IMG/VR virus record: IMGVR_UViG_3300020183_000007
Coordinates: 62,001-126,000 of that record
Length of the DNA stretch: 64,000 nucleotides
Strand: one strand, 5' to 3'
From: a virus
Part shown: positions 36,154 to 43,814 of the stretch, in pieces
Layout of the letters: each line of letters opens with the position of its first letter
Numbering within the stretch: the stretch's first letter is position 1
The notes under the pieces: model-generated
Seen by the model: only the letters and a program-made list of their open reading frames with translations
Database searches by the model: none
Told to the model about the DNA's origin: nothing
Program-made: the position numbers and the translations under genes

Positions 36154-36474
36154 ATGTTGGTCAATCTCACCCCCCACCAGATCACTCTGGTGGATGACCT
36201 GGGTAACATTATCCAGGTTGTTGAGCCGGAGGCAACTTCGGCTCGGTGCTCCTCGGAGCGCCAATTCGCCTTCGAGGCGGACAGCATCCGGGTCAACCGG
36301 ACTATGTTCGGAGAGGTTTCAGGCCTCCCGGACGAGGTAAACGGGACGTGGTACATCGTGTCACGTATCGTTGCCGAAGCGTCGGGCCGGTCGGACCTGA
36401 TCATCCCGGATGAAACAGTTCGGAATGCCGAAGGACAGATTATCGGCTGCAAGTCGTTCGCGACTTTGGGCTGA
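36154..36474 (+). CDS. Conserved phage hypothetical (NLTPHxI)
   Basis: The ATG at 36154 is preferred over the GTG at 36148 because GGAAAGG is at the right distance. The 106-aa protein starts MLVNLTPHQITLVDDLGNII and continues with an Arg/Cys stretch, GLPDEVNGTWYIVSRIVAEA and a GQIIGCKSFA end. This pattern is familiar from small proteins of many actinophages and other phages whose function is unknown. Soluble, single domain. Confidence 0.65.
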   Translation: MLVNLTPHQITLVDDLGNIIQVVEPEATSARCSSERQFAFEADSIRVNRTMFGEVSGLPDEVNGTWYIVSRIVAEASGRSDLIIPDETVRNAEGQIIGCKSFATLG

Positions 36475-36512
36475 TCTGATGTCAAACAACAATTCACCGA
36501 AAGGAGGTGAAC

Positions 36513-36785
36513 ATGAAGAAGCATCCAAAGCGGGTGTACGTCTTTAGGCGTGCGCTCGTTCTGGTCCTGGCAGTTTTCTTTGCTGCAGCGGCCTACGGAA
36601 TGTACGAAGAGCTTACGGGCCCTTCGTACGAGTGCGAGCAAGCACCCGTGGTCGTTGGGCAGGGAGACACTCTCTGGAGGATCGCTGAAAAGCGATGCGA
36701 CGGAGATTTGCTGGAGGTCCGGTACAAGCTGGTGAAGTCCTACGGGACTAATATCCGGCCTGGACAGGTCATTCAGCTGCCCTGA
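36513..36785 (+). CDS. Membrane-anchored LysM protein (copy 1)
   Basis: The ATG at 36513 follows AAAGGAGGTG, giving 90 aa. A basic N-terminus (KKHPKRVYVFRR) leads to a membrane helix (ALVLVLAVFFAAAAYGMY), then an exported LysM domain with GQGDTLWRIAEKRCDG and a final PGQVIQLP. LysM binds peptidoglycan. A paralogue lies at 42273-42545. It may modify or protect the cell wall during infection. Confidence 0.82.
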   Translation: MKKHPKRVYVFRRALVLVLAVFFAAAAYGMYEELTGPSYECEQAPVVVGQGDTLWRIAEKRCDGDLLEVRYKLVKSYGTNIRPGQVIQLP

Positions 36786-36800
36786 GACCAGAGCCTACTG

Positions 36801-36925
36801 TGCACCTACAGACAACGATGATCTGTAGGGTGTAGCGGGGTTTTGCACCCTGGGAACAGAAGCGGGGGGGTCGGCAGTGGGCCGGCTCCCTGTTCTGTTT
36901 GAGGAAATCTCTTTTTTGAGGATAG
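36801..36925 (+). repeat. Duplicated leader B, copy 1, with terminator
   Basis: Nearly identical to 42078-42205. It contains an ACCTACAGA/TCTGTAGGGT hairpin, then a strong terminator-like hairpin (GGAACAG 36853-36859 to CTGTTC 36890-36895, with a GGTCGGC/GCCGGC inner stem), then two TTTGAGG elements, the second in TTTTTTGAGGATAGACC. Confidence 0.7.
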
Positions 36926-36941
36926 ACCATTGTCCTTAGCG

Positions 36942-37066
36942 CAGAACCTGAGCGCTATATAAATCATGGGTGACGCAGCAGGAGCTAAATGCCTGACAGG
37001 TTATCTTACCTTGACAAAAGAGAAACGTAATCATTATGTTCGGTACGTTAAGCCGGACAACAAACG
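36942..37066 (+). repeat. Duplicated leader A, copy 2
   Basis: The second copy of the 35312-35436 leader, here ahead of a small multi-pass membrane protein. It includes the TTGACA hexamer and GGTACGTTAAGCCG. Confidence 0.65.
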
Positions 37067-37080
37067 TTCACGGAGGAATC

Positions 37081-37347
37081 ATGAACGTAAACAAGAACAA
37101 GATCACCCTCGTGGTGACAGCAATCATCTGTGTGCTCCTCGTTCTGGAGCCCACCAGTGAGCTGACGGTGGGGATCATCTCCCTGCCGATCAAGGCCTTC
37201 TTCACGATCCTGGGCTTCGGCTTCGGCCTCGTGAACTGGCCCATGCTCACAGTCGTTGTGATTGGAGCGGGAATCGCCTTCGTGGCGAAAACCCGTACGG
37301 TCGATTGGACCGTCGTTAAGAGCTTCTTCCGCTCGGAAGAAAGCTGA
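37081..37347 (+). CDS. Small multi-pass membrane protein
   Basis: The ATG at 37081 follows CGGAGGAATC, giving 88 aa. It has two or three hydrophobic helices (ITLVVTAIICVLLVLEP; FFTILGFGFGLVNWPMLTVV; VVIGAGIAFVA) and a basic/acidic cytosolic tail. No known family. It could be a membrane effector of the takeover island or a holin-like protein, but it is far from lysis genes. Confidence 0.6.
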   Translation: MNVNKNKITLVVTAIICVLLVLEPTSELTVGIISLPIKAFFTILGFGFGLVNWPMLTVVVIGAGIAFVAKTRTVDWTVVKSFFRSEES

Positions 37348-37389
37348 CTATACCTGGTGATGAGTCCACCAGATGAGCAATGGGATTGT

Positions 37390-37443
37390 TTTCCCCGGGG
37401 ATCGAAAGGTCCTCGGGGAAACTTTCTTTTTTACCAATAGGCC
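37390..37443 (+). terminator. Terminator plus ACCAATAGGCC motif
   Basis: TTTCCCCGGGGATC-GAAA-GGTCCTCGGGGAAA forms a long stem, followed by CTTTCTTTTTTACCAATAGG. This is a variant of the island module in which ACCAATAGGCC replaces GAGGATAGACC. Confidence 0.8.
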
Positions 37444-37480
37444 CCCGAACAACCGAAGGGGTCGGAAAGAGAGGAAGGTA

Positions 37481-37663
37481 ATGAACATCAAGGGCGTGGA
37501 GGTCCTCTCGTACGAGGAGTACGAGGGTATGCTCCATAAGGTGGTGACACGATACAAGGTCGTGGGCACGACCTTCGGGTTCAACCGCTTTCAGGCGGGC
37601 CCCTTCCAGACGAAGGGAGAGGCAGAGAAGTTCGCAGCTCTTCTGACTCTTCTGAGGGGCTGA
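37481..37663 (+). CDS. Small basic protein, 60 aa
   Basis: The ATG at 37481 follows a GAGGAAGG site. The product (MNIKGVEVLSYEEYEGMLHK...) has a beta-alpha layout with GPFQTKGEAEKFAALLTLL as a C-terminal helix, resembling small adaptor or inhibitor proteins. No family recognised. Confidence 0.55.
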   Translation: MNIKGVEVLSYEEYEGMLHKVVTRYKVVGTTFGFNRFQAGPFQTKGEAEKFAALLTLLRG

Positions 37664-37727
37664 CGAACTTTGTGGGGCACCGTCTTACCCGGCGCATCTG
37701 CTTAGACGGGTCATAGGGCAAGGATAG

Positions 37728-37785
37728 TTTTCCCCCGGGGTCTTAACGGACCCTGGGGGAAACTTTCTTTTTTACCAATAGGCCC
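37728..37785 (+). terminator. Terminator plus ACCAATAGGCC motif
   Basis: A TTTCCCCCGGGGTC / GACCCTGGGGGAAA stem with a short loop is followed by CTTTCTTTTTTACCAATAGG. From the T-run through the leader it is almost identical to the 37390 module. Confidence 0.8.
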
Positions 37786-37825
37786 CCGAACAACCGAAGG
37801 GGTCGGAAAGAAAGGAGAAATCCGC

Positions 37826-38203
37826 ATGAAAGTTGTAACATGGTTGTCGTCCACGATGGACCCAACCAAGGGAGTAGCTCCCGGTAAGTGCGTATTCACC
37901 GGTGAGTACCCAGGGGTGTTTTGTGTCCCCTTCGTAGAAGATGGGACGCCTGGAAAGGCACTCAATGATTTCTGGCACTCACCCCGGTATGCCAGAGATC
38001 TTCAAGTGATCCTTGAAGTTCCAGTGGAAAATCTCTTCTTCCGGCTCATGGGCCAAGAGAAGCCACTTCCGATTTACAAGGACGGACGAGTGGCCATCAA
38101 TCTCATCATCAATAAGTGTTTTGATGATGATAATGCAATAATCATCAAGAACTTCGATCCTGCGTGGATCGTTTCTATCAGAAAGGAAGAAAACAATGGA
38201 TAA
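37826..38203 (+). CDS. Unknown small protein upstream of PcfJ-like gene
   Basis: A 125-aa protein with an AAAGGAG site. It begins MKVVTWLSSTMDPTKGVAPG and contains a compact alpha/beta body (ARDLQVILEVPVENLFFRLM) with an acidic loop and a Lys-rich end. Its stop overlaps the PcfJ-like start by 8 bp, so the two are translationally coupled and probably work together. Not recognised. Confidence 0.55.
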   Translation: MKVVTWLSSTMDPTKGVAPGKCVFTGEYPGVFCVPFVEDGTPGKALNDFWHSPRYARDLQVILEVPVENLFFRLMGQEKPLPIYKDGRVAINLIINKCFDDDNAIIIKNFDPAWIVSIRKEENNG

Positions 38204-39680
38204 CTACTCAGAGGGATGGAAGGCCCTCAAGGAGTTTGAGCAGAAGTTCTGCTCTGTCATGGCCTCCGAGGTCGAAATGTCGATCCGGGAGGGAGATTCT
38301 GAGGTAGTTGGCTCAGAATTGGTTTACAACCACTCCTACATGCCCATCCCCCAATACAGGAACGGAAGGGTGAGGGCCAACTTTGAGATGGGTGATAAAC
38401 TTCACCTGGTCCACCAGAGGCTGGAAACGCCCGGAAAGGGCAGGGTCAAGTGGGCTCTGCGAAGCTTCCACAGTATCCTCGAATGCGAGGATGGGCGCTA
38501 CATGCCCAAGAGTCGGTACCTGAAGGAAGTCAAATTCGCAGTCAATCCAACAGAGGATGGCTACCGATTTCAGATCCTGAAGACACAGGGTGGCAAAACT
38601 CGCGTTTACTGGGGGTATAACACCATTCATTCAGGACTCCTGCAAGAATTTGTCCATATCTCACTGCGAACAGCGGCAACGAAACTCATTGGTCAATATA
38701 TGGATCCGCAAAGGATTCATGCAGTGTTGCAGTGGTTTTCCTACGAACAAACAAAGTATCCCGAGTACTTTGCTAGTGACAACCCTGCGAGTCGTCAATC
38801 GCAAGAATTGCAACTTGGCGGACCGGGATGGTCCCGTATCCTGACCGGTAAGACCGGCGCAAAGGACATCCTGAACGGGATCTATGACCCCAAGGGTATC
38901 AGAAGGATTCCTAAGAATGCCTTCGGTGGCGTCGGGGAAATCAGGACTTTGGACCGTTTAGCCAAAGCGGTTTTCATGACTCGTGCGCTGCGCAGTCTTG
39001 ATCCGCACACCTTTGGCGAAGTTAGTAGTGTATGGCCAGACAGACCGATAAATTATAAGTATGAGGGATCATTTGAGAAGGCCGACAAGATTGATTGGCT
39101 TGTCAATAAACTTCCGAAACTCATTTCTGTAAAGAACATTCAGGAATGTCAGACTCCATATACATACATGGAAGACACAGTCAGGATGCTCAAGCAAATG
39201 CCACGAACACTGCGTTCTGCATGTTTGACTGAGATCCGCAGAAATGCAGCTAGAGGCATTGAATGGGCACACGACTTTGTCGCAACTGAACATGCAAAAG
39301 TTGGGAAAGAGAACAAGGACATCAATGTCAGTGCACTCAGTAAGTTTGAGGGAACTGTCAATGATGACATTGCGTGTGTAGTTCCCAAGTGCACTCACGA
39401 TTTGGTTCAGTGGGGCGCTGAGTACAACATTTGCATTGGCTCATATGCAGATGAAGTTTACAATGGCAGTACTTACTGCATGGGGTTCCAGAATCCCCAG
39501 ACTAAGACCTTTTATGGTTTTGCACAGGTCAACCCGTGGGACGGACATCTTCTCCAGCTATTGGGTAAGCACAACAACCATCTTCCTGATGTGGAGAGGC
39601 TTGCAATTGAGCGTTACCTGGTAACGCTTGGTGTCAATGTTGATAATTACTGGGGCAAGCCCCTTGTTGCACTTAACTAA
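38196..39680 (+). CDS. PcfJ-like protein (copy 1)
   Basis: A 494-aa protein. The C-terminal part (about 385-480) matches the PcfJ-like pattern: THDLVQWGAEYNICIGSYAD (W406, C413, GSY 415-417), a GSTYCMGFQNPQTKTFYGFA strand pair, and a final LLQLLGKHNNHLP. The usual HxC of the motif appears as NIC. The first 300 residues are specific to these phage proteins. PcfJ was named from a conjugative plasmid and its biochemical role is unknown. A paralogue follows at 40295, and a 74-nt block is identical between them (38493-38566 and 40610-40683). Confidence 0.7.
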   Translation: MDNYSEGWKALKEFEQKFCSVMASEVEMSIREGDSEVVGSELVYNHSYMPIPQYRNGRVRANFEMGDKLHLVHQRLETPGKGRVKWALRSFHSILECEDGRYMPKSRYLKEVKFAVNPTEDGYRFQILKTQGGKTRVYWGYNTIHSGLLQEFVHISLRTAATKLIGQYMDPQRIHAVLQWFSYEQTKYPEYFASDNPASRQSQELQLGGPGWSRILTGKTGAKDILNGIYDPKGIRRIPKNAFGGVGEIRTLDRLAKAVFMTRALRSLDPHTFGEVSSVWPDRPINYKYEGSFEKADKIDWLVNKLPKLISVKNIQECQTPYTYMEDTVRMLKQMPRTLRSACLTEIRRNAARGIEWAHDFVATEHAKVGKENKDINVSALSKFEGTVNDDIACVVPKCTHDLVQWGAEYNICIGSYADEVYNGSTYCMGFQNPQTKTFYGFAQVNPWDGHLLQLLGKHNNHLPDVERLAIERYLVTLGVNVDNYWGKPLVALN

Positions 39681-39688
39681 GTCTGGCA

Positions 39689-39740
39689 GCCCCTACCCCT
39701 TAACTGGGGAGGCATAGTGGTTCGATTCCACATAGGGGCA
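39689..39740 (+). ncRNA. Mini tRNA-like element after PcfJ-like gene
   Basis: GCCCCTA (39689-39695) and TAGGGGC (39733-39739) form a perfect 7-bp acceptor-like stem with A at the discriminator position. Inside, CCCC-TTAACT-GGGG is a small arm and GTGG-TTCGATT-CCAC is a T-arm with a canonical loop. There is no room for a D-arm. It begins 8 nt after the stop codon of the PcfJ-like gene, so it would sit in the 3' UTR. Too short for a normal tRNA (52 nt). Confidence 0.6.
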
Positions 39741-39781
39741 CTGTTCGCAATCCCGCGGACTATAACATGATTGGAGAAATC

Positions 39782-40117
39782 ATGAAGAAGAAAGTTGAGT
39801 GGTGCGGATGCATGGACGTCCGTTCACCGAAAGAAGGGTTCAAGGACATCTTCTCGAAAGAGTTGGTGGACGGGAAACCACGAGGTGAACTTTGGGAGCT
39901 GATGGAAGTGAAGAGTTGGGAAGAGTTCAAGGATGAACTCTCCGACATTTCCTGGGGAATTGGCCGAATCATTGGCGGATTCCGTGGCAAGGCGTACGTG
40001 CGTGTGCCTGGGGATCGAATTCACTACGAGAAGGTTGTGAACCGAATTGAGGATTATGGCTGCATCCGCAGCAAGAGGTTCTTGATTGACGGACACTGCC
40101 CGAACGAGGGTAAGTAA
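39782..40117 (+). CDS. Possible MazG-like protein
   Basis: The ATG at 39782 follows TTGGAGAAATC, giving 111 aa. The helical segment GELWELMEVKSWEEFKDELS followed by D contains ExxE and ExxD pairs at the spacing of MazG-type NTP pyrophosphohydrolases, a family common in phages. The remaining sequence is basic and short for a full MazG domain. It lies between the two PcfJ-like genes. Tentative. Confidence 0.45.
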   Translation: MKKKVEWCGCMDVRSPKEGFKDIFSKELVDGKPRGELWELMEVKSWEEFKDELSDISWGIGRIIGGFRGKAYVRVPGDRIHYEKVVNRIEDYGCIRSKRFLIDGHCPNEGK

Positions 40118-40129
40118 AGAAAGAAAGGT

Positions 40130-40155
40130 GGCCCCGGGGAATTCGCCTCGGGGCC
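40130..40155 (+). terminator. Terminator hairpin
   Basis: GGCCCCG (40130-40136) pairs with CGGGGCC (40149-40155) across a 12-nt loop. A short TTTG follows. It ends the MazG-like transcript. Confidence 0.65.
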
Positions 40156-40213
40156 TTTGACTGAAAGGAGAACAGTAAGACGAACTACCGTACTGATCAG
40201 AAAAAAGGGGTCT

Positions 40214-40262
40214 GTTCCCGGGGAGAAATCCCTGGGAACTTTCTTTTTTGAGGTTAGACCTC
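40214..40262 (+). terminator. Terminator plus GAGGTTAGACC motif
   Basis: The GTTCCCGGGGA-GAAA-TCCCTGGGAAC hairpin is followed by TTTCTTTTTTGAGGTTAGACC. A copy of the same hairpin is at 44798-44823. Confidence 0.78.
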
Positions 40263-40294
40263 TGAAACCAAAGTAAGAGGTCGGAAAGGTCGTC

Positions 40295-41734
40295 ATGACC
40301 GATTTCTACTCCAAGGGCTGGAAGGCCCTCAAGCAGTTCGAGCAGCAGTTCTGCTCGATCCCTGAGCGTGATGCCCAAGACACCATACTATCAGCACCCT
40401 TTCAGACATACTATCGGGGCGATACCGATGGGTCGACATTGGTGCACAACACCTCGTACCTGCCCACACCAGGGCCTTATGGTGTCTGTATGTGGGAAAC
40501 CGGTGACAGGATACACCTGATCCACACGCGGCTCGACCTTCAGCCGGCTGGCAAGGTCAAGTGGGCGCTGCGAAGCTTCCACGGCATCTTGCAAATGGAT
40601 CCGACCATAGGGCGCTACATGCCCAAGAGTCGGTACCTGAAGGAAGTCAAATTCGCAGTCAATCCAACAGAGGATGGCTACCGCTTCCAGATTTTGAAGA
40701 CACAGGGTGGCAGAACCTGTGTCTATTGGGGATATGATCCGGAGAAGTTGATGCAAGAAATCGGCGATCCGGAGATGTGGAGAGCGGCGCGCAACGTCGT
40801 TTACAAGTATCTGATTCCGGATCAGATGTATAAAGTGTTGCAATGGTTTCGTTCGGAAAACCCCGTAGAGGAAACCGAACAATTGCGACTTGGTGGACCG
40901 GGATGGTCACGGATTTTGACTGGTAAGACCGGCGCAAAGGACATCCTCAACGGGGTCTATGACCCGAAGGGTGTCAGAAGGATTCCTAAGAACGCCTTTG
41001 GTGGTGTAGGGGAAATTCGAACCCTTAACGCTTTGGCAAAAGCGGTCTTCATAACTCGTGCGTGGCGCAGTCTTGATCCGCACACCTTTGGCGAAGTTAG
41101 CAATGCTTTGTCAAAGGATTTTCGTCTTGTCTATAATGGGTCATTTGAACAGGCTGACAAAATTGATTGGCTTGTCAGTAGAATTCCCAAACTGCCTATC
41201 GGTAGGGAGGAAAACTTTGAATCTATTGACCTTTTGTCCATTGAGGACATGATCACAATGCTCAAGCAAATGCCCCGAGCTTTGCGTTCTGCGTGTTTGG
41301 CTGAAATACGCAGAAGCGCAAATCGGGGTATGCAGTGGGCACACGATTACGTTGTCCTTGAGTTTAACAAACTGAAAACAGCCGACAAGGTAATCGAGCA
41401 GGATGAGCTCAGCCGGTTCGAGGGAACTGTCAACGATGACATGATTTGCGTGGTCCCGAAGTCCACCCATGATTTGGTTCAGTGGGGGACTGAGTACAAC
41501 ATCTGTATCGGTTCATACGCAGATCGCGTGTACCGTGGAAACACCTTGTGTATGGGGTTCCAGAACCCTCACACCAAGAGTTTCTACGGTTTTGCGGAGG
41601 TCAATCCGCAGAACAAGAAGCTTGTCCAACTGCTGGGCAAGTACAACCACAGTCTTGATAATCTGGACAAGCTTGCCATTGAGTGTTATCTAACCTCGAA
41701 GGGAGTTGGTGTTGATTTCTATCGGGGTAAATAA
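40295..41734 (+). CDS. PcfJ-like protein (copy 2)
   Basis: A 479-aa paralogue of the 38196 gene, with the same N-terminus (FYSKGWKALKQFEQQFCSIP) and C-terminal PcfJ pattern (THDLVQWGTEYNICIGSYAD, GNTLCMGFQNPHTKSFYGFA, LVQLLGKYNHSL). Similarity spans the whole length but is mosaic: some blocks are identical in DNA (74 nt at 40610-40683, and the GGTAAGACCGGCGCAAAGGA region), others are diverged. It lacks the small coupled partner gene of copy 1. Confidence 0.7.
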   Translation: MTDFYSKGWKALKQFEQQFCSIPERDAQDTILSAPFQTYYRGDTDGSTLVHNTSYLPTPGPYGVCMWETGDRIHLIHTRLDLQPAGKVKWALRSFHGILQMDPTIGRYMPKSRYLKEVKFAVNPTEDGYRFQILKTQGGRTCVYWGYDPEKLMQEIGDPEMWRAARNVVYKYLIPDQMYKVLQWFRSENPVEETEQLRLGGPGWSRILTGKTGAKDILNGVYDPKGVRRIPKNAFGGVGEIRTLNALAKAVFITRAWRSLDPHTFGEVSNALSKDFRLVYNGSFEQADKIDWLVSRIPKLPIGREENFESIDLLSIEDMITMLKQMPRALRSACLAEIRRSANRGMQWAHDYVVLEFNKLKTADKVIEQDELSRFEGTVNDDMICVVPKSTHDLVQWGTEYNICIGSYADRVYRGNTLCMGFQNPHTKSFYGFAEVNPQNKKLVQLLGKYNHSLDNLDKLAIECYLTSKGVGVDFYRGK

Positions 41735-41740
41735 CAAGTT

Positions 41741-41797
41741 TTTCCCCGGGGATCGGCAGAAATGCTGGTCCTCGGGGAAACTTTCTTTATAGGCATC
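41741..41797 (+). terminator. Terminator module
   Basis: TTTCCCCGGGGATC and GGTCCTCGGGGAAA form a 14-bp stem with a 12-nt loop. The following CTTTCTTTATAGGCATCCAG is a shortened motif. The leader that follows resembles that of the 34027 miniprotein (GGCATCCAGCCATGTCCACT). Confidence 0.75.
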
Positions 41798-41837
41798 CAG
41801 CCATGTCCACTAAACCAAAGAAAGGAGGTGAACAAAC

Positions 41838-42062
41838 GTGTTCAACACACGAATCCCTCTTTCGAACGGATCGTACATCTCGTTGGCCCAAAACGAAATG
41901 TGCGTCCTCAGAGAGGAGTTCGTCCCCACTCTGGAGTGGGCGGGTGTCGAAACGCAGGATGATATCCTGCGGTTCGATAACCTGTCAACACTCCGGACGT
42001 TGTTGGATAAGGCGGAAGCCTGGAGTCTGAAGACTCCGGATCCGTCTTCCGACAACTCGTGA
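41838..42062 (+). CDS. Unknown protein, GTG start
   Basis: A 74-aa protein starting GTG with AAAGGAGG 9 nt upstream; no in-frame ATG has a good site. It begins MFNTRIPLSNGSYISLAQNE and has an acidic, helical C-terminal half (LSTLRTLLDKAEAWSLKTPD). No family recognised. Confidence 0.5.
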   Translation: MFNTRIPLSNGSYISLAQNEMCVLREEFVPTLEWAGVETQDDILRFDNLSTLRTLLDKAEAWSLKTPDPSSDNS

Positions 42063-42077
42063 CGACGAACGCAACTG

Positions 42078-42205
42078 CGCACCTGCAGACAACGATGATC
42101 TGTAGGGTGTGCCGGGGTTATCCACCCTGGGAACAGAAGCGGGGGGGTCGGCAGTGGGCCGGCTCCCTGTTCTGTTTGAGGAAATCTCTTTTTTGAGGAT
42201 AGACC
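42078..42205 (+). repeat. Duplicated leader B, copy 2, with terminator
   Basis: The second copy of the 36801-36925 block, including the ACCTGCAGA/TCTGTAGGGT hairpin, the GGGAACAG...CTGTTC terminator (42129-42172) and TTTTTTGAGGATAGACC. Here it precedes a LysM gene; copy 1 follows one. Confidence 0.7.
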
Positions 42206-42272
42206 GACCGGGTCTACCTACGGTCCCAGCACAACAGGATCTAACCAATCCGCTGGGAGAAAGGGAGGCATC

Positions 42273-42545
42273 ATGCAGAAGCTGCCCAAGCGAGTGTACG
42301 TCAAAAGGCGTATCCTCGTGGCTGCTCTCACGGTGTTCTTTCTGATGGCCGGATGTGGCATGATCAAGAAAGTGACGAGCCCCTCGTTCACTTGCCCGGA
42401 TCGCACCCACACGGTTCTTCAGGGGGAAAGTCTCTGGACCATTGCTGAAAAGCATTGCGACGGAGACCTGCTCGCTGTACGTTACCATCTGACACAGGCC
42501 TACGGGCCCGTGATTCAGCCCGGTGACGTCATCGAGCTGCCTTGA
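42273..42545 (+). CDS. Membrane-anchored LysM protein (copy 2)
   Basis: A 90-aa paralogue of the 36513 protein. The basic start (KLPKRVYVKRR) is followed by a membrane helix with a Gly-Cys (ILVAALTVFFLMAGCGM), which could also be read as a lipobox-like site. An exported LysM domain follows (LQGESLWTIAEKHCDGDLLA; PGDVIELP). It binds peptidoglycan by family. Confidence 0.82.
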   Translation: MQKLPKRVYVKRRILVAALTVFFLMAGCGMIKKVTSPSFTCPDRTHTVLQGESLWTIAEKHCDGDLLAVRYHLTQAYGPVIQPGDVIELP

Positions 42546-42775
42546 CGGCAAGTCGGCTCACTGAACCAGCAGTAATCTGGGAAGTCGCAACACACGACTA
42601 AAGATAATAACTCATATGAAGTTGGCATTGGTTACTTGCCTTATATAAGTATGAGTGAATTATTATGTGTTTTATTTGTGGGGAAACCCCGGGACTCGTA
42701 TCGATCCGAAGGGCACACCGATGGGTGTGTAATTCGTGCGAGTTCTGGGGTTTTCTCTTTGAGGATAGACCGCAT
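42546..42775 (+). other. Non-coding leader and terminator region
   Basis: After the LysM gene lies an AT-rich 100 nt with no ORF beyond 10 codons. At 42685-42752 a complex hairpin (AACCCCGGGACTCG with CGAGTTCTGGGGTT, plus an inner CACACC/GGGTGTG arm) is followed by TTTTCTCTTTGAGGATAGACC. It is a terminator plus the island motif. Confidence 0.6.
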
Positions 42776-43018
42776 CCTCAAGGTGACCGTGCTTTAGTCA
42801 CACGCCCCTCGTTAGGGGAAGGGCCGTAGGGCCAAGACATCGCACAACTACCGACCCACAACCATGTGAGTGGGACCTAATGGGGAACTGATGGGAAAAC
42901 TGAGCCACATATTCGCTCAGCCAGAAGGAAACCAGAAGGTGAGAAAATCATGAGAAACGTGGAATCAGCCCTGTCCGGTACGTTAAGCCGAGACACCAAA
43001 GGAGGAGGTCCGCATGGA
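42776..43018 (+). repeat. Duplicated structured leader C, copy 1
   Basis: About 240 nt nearly identical to 43872-44114. It contains a series of small hairpins (GTGACCGTGCTTTAGTCAC; CCCCTCGTTAGGGG; CCCACAACCATGTGAGTGGG; CTGAGCCACATATTCGCTCAG), the GGTACGTTAAGCCG motif and the ribosome site AAAGGAGGAGG. An ATG at 42950 with AGGTGAG upstream could encode a leader peptide that runs into the ribosome site of the gene. Candidate structured cis-regulatory RNA. Confidence 0.65.
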
Positions 43019-43343
43019 CCTGATCATAAAATTCGTCACCTACGTGGTGGCGGGTAAGTACAACGACCTGGTGGGTTTCGGCCCCCAGATCGTCGTCAAC
43101 GGAAAGCCGATCACGCTCGAGGCGTGGGTCCCCCGCAACAAGAAGGCTCGCAAGGGCTCCGAAGTCACGGGAACTCCCACCATCGAGGTTGAGGAGGGCA
43201 CTCAAATCACCAAGTCCTACACAAAGGACGGGGTGGAGGTGCTCCTGCCGGTCTGGAAGTTGCGGGTTGTGGTAAGCGGGGACTACGAGTTCTCGCAGCC
43301 GAAAACCGTGTCCCTCCAGGATTTCTTCAGGGACAACGTCTGA
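43014..43343 (+). CDS. Small island protein with FFRDN tail (paralogue 1)
   Basis: A 109-aa protein with a strong AGGAGG site. It begins MDLIIKFVTYVVAGKYNDLV, has a Lys/Arg loop (RNKKARKGSE) and a beta body, and ends LQDFFRDNV. A paralogue at 44111 shares the leader, a diverged body and the same FFRDN end. Role unknown. Confidence 0.6.
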   Translation: MDLIIKFVTYVVAGKYNDLVGFGPQIVVNGKPITLEAWVPRNKKARKGSEVTGTPTIEVEEGTQITKSYTKDGVEVLLPVWKLRVVVSGDYEFSQPKTVSLQDFFRDNV

Positions 43344-43350
43344 CACCAAT

Positions 43351-43423
43351 TCCGACGGTAAGCGGTCAACCGTCGGACAAGGAGGAGCCCCCTATCAAGG
43401 GGGTTTTCTCTTTGAGGATAGAC
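43351..43423 (+). terminator. Double hairpin terminator plus GAGGATAGACC
   Basis: TCCGACGGT/ACCGTCGGA (43351-43377) is followed by CCCCC-TATCAA-GGGGG (43388-43403) and TTTTCTCTTTGAGGATAGACC. Repeated at about 44484-44556. Confidence 0.75.
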
Positions 43424-43459
43424 CATTGGGGTCAATCTACAACAGAAAGGACAAGGGTG

Positions 43460-43810
43460 ATGATGTGTAATCACTTTTTAATGCTGCAGATGATGCAGCA
43501 GGCGGTGGAGGTTCTTCGTGAAAGGAAGAGTCCTCCAAAGAAGTGTGTTTCCCCAACCACCGGTAAGTTGATGGTGGAGTGGGGCATCTGGCGTAAGTTC
43601 TACGCCAAGATGGGCGTTTCTTCAGTAGGAAAGCCTTACATCATGATCTCGTTCCCGAAGCCTGTAACTAGGCACGAGGATGGGCATGAATACGGCCACG
43701 ATTACATCATGTGGCTGAATCCAAAGCAAGGGTCCATGACCTGCCCGAATTGCAGGAAAAAGTTGATTGACAGCAAGCTCGTTAATGAGCTAAGTGAGGT
43801 TGTTCAATAG
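43460..43810 (+). CDS. Unknown protein with C-terminal CPNC
   Basis: The frame opens at 43412, but ATGATG at 43460 has an AAGG-type site upstream and is preferred (116 aa). It begins MMCNHFLMLQMMQQAVEVL, a hydrophobic helix. The C-terminus has TCPNCRKKLID, one zinc knuckle, and the middle is His/Gly-rich (HEDGHEYGHDY), which may supply other metal ligands. Confidence 0.5.
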   Translation: MMCNHFLMLQMMQQAVEVLRERKSPPKKCVSPTTGKLMVEWGIWRKFYAKMGVSSVGKPYIMISFPKPVTRHEDGHEYGHDYIMWLNPKQGSMTCPNCRKKLIDSKLVNELSEVVQ

Positions 43811-43814
43811 AGGT

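Noticed and set aside
34502-36264. Several minus-strand frames in the GC-rich island
   Set aside because: All run through terminators, leaders and ribosome sites of plus-strand genes and lack their own start signals.
39689-39740. Phage attachment site (attP) in a tRNA
   Set aside because: No integrase gene is in the window, and the tRNA part is not a normal 3' half.
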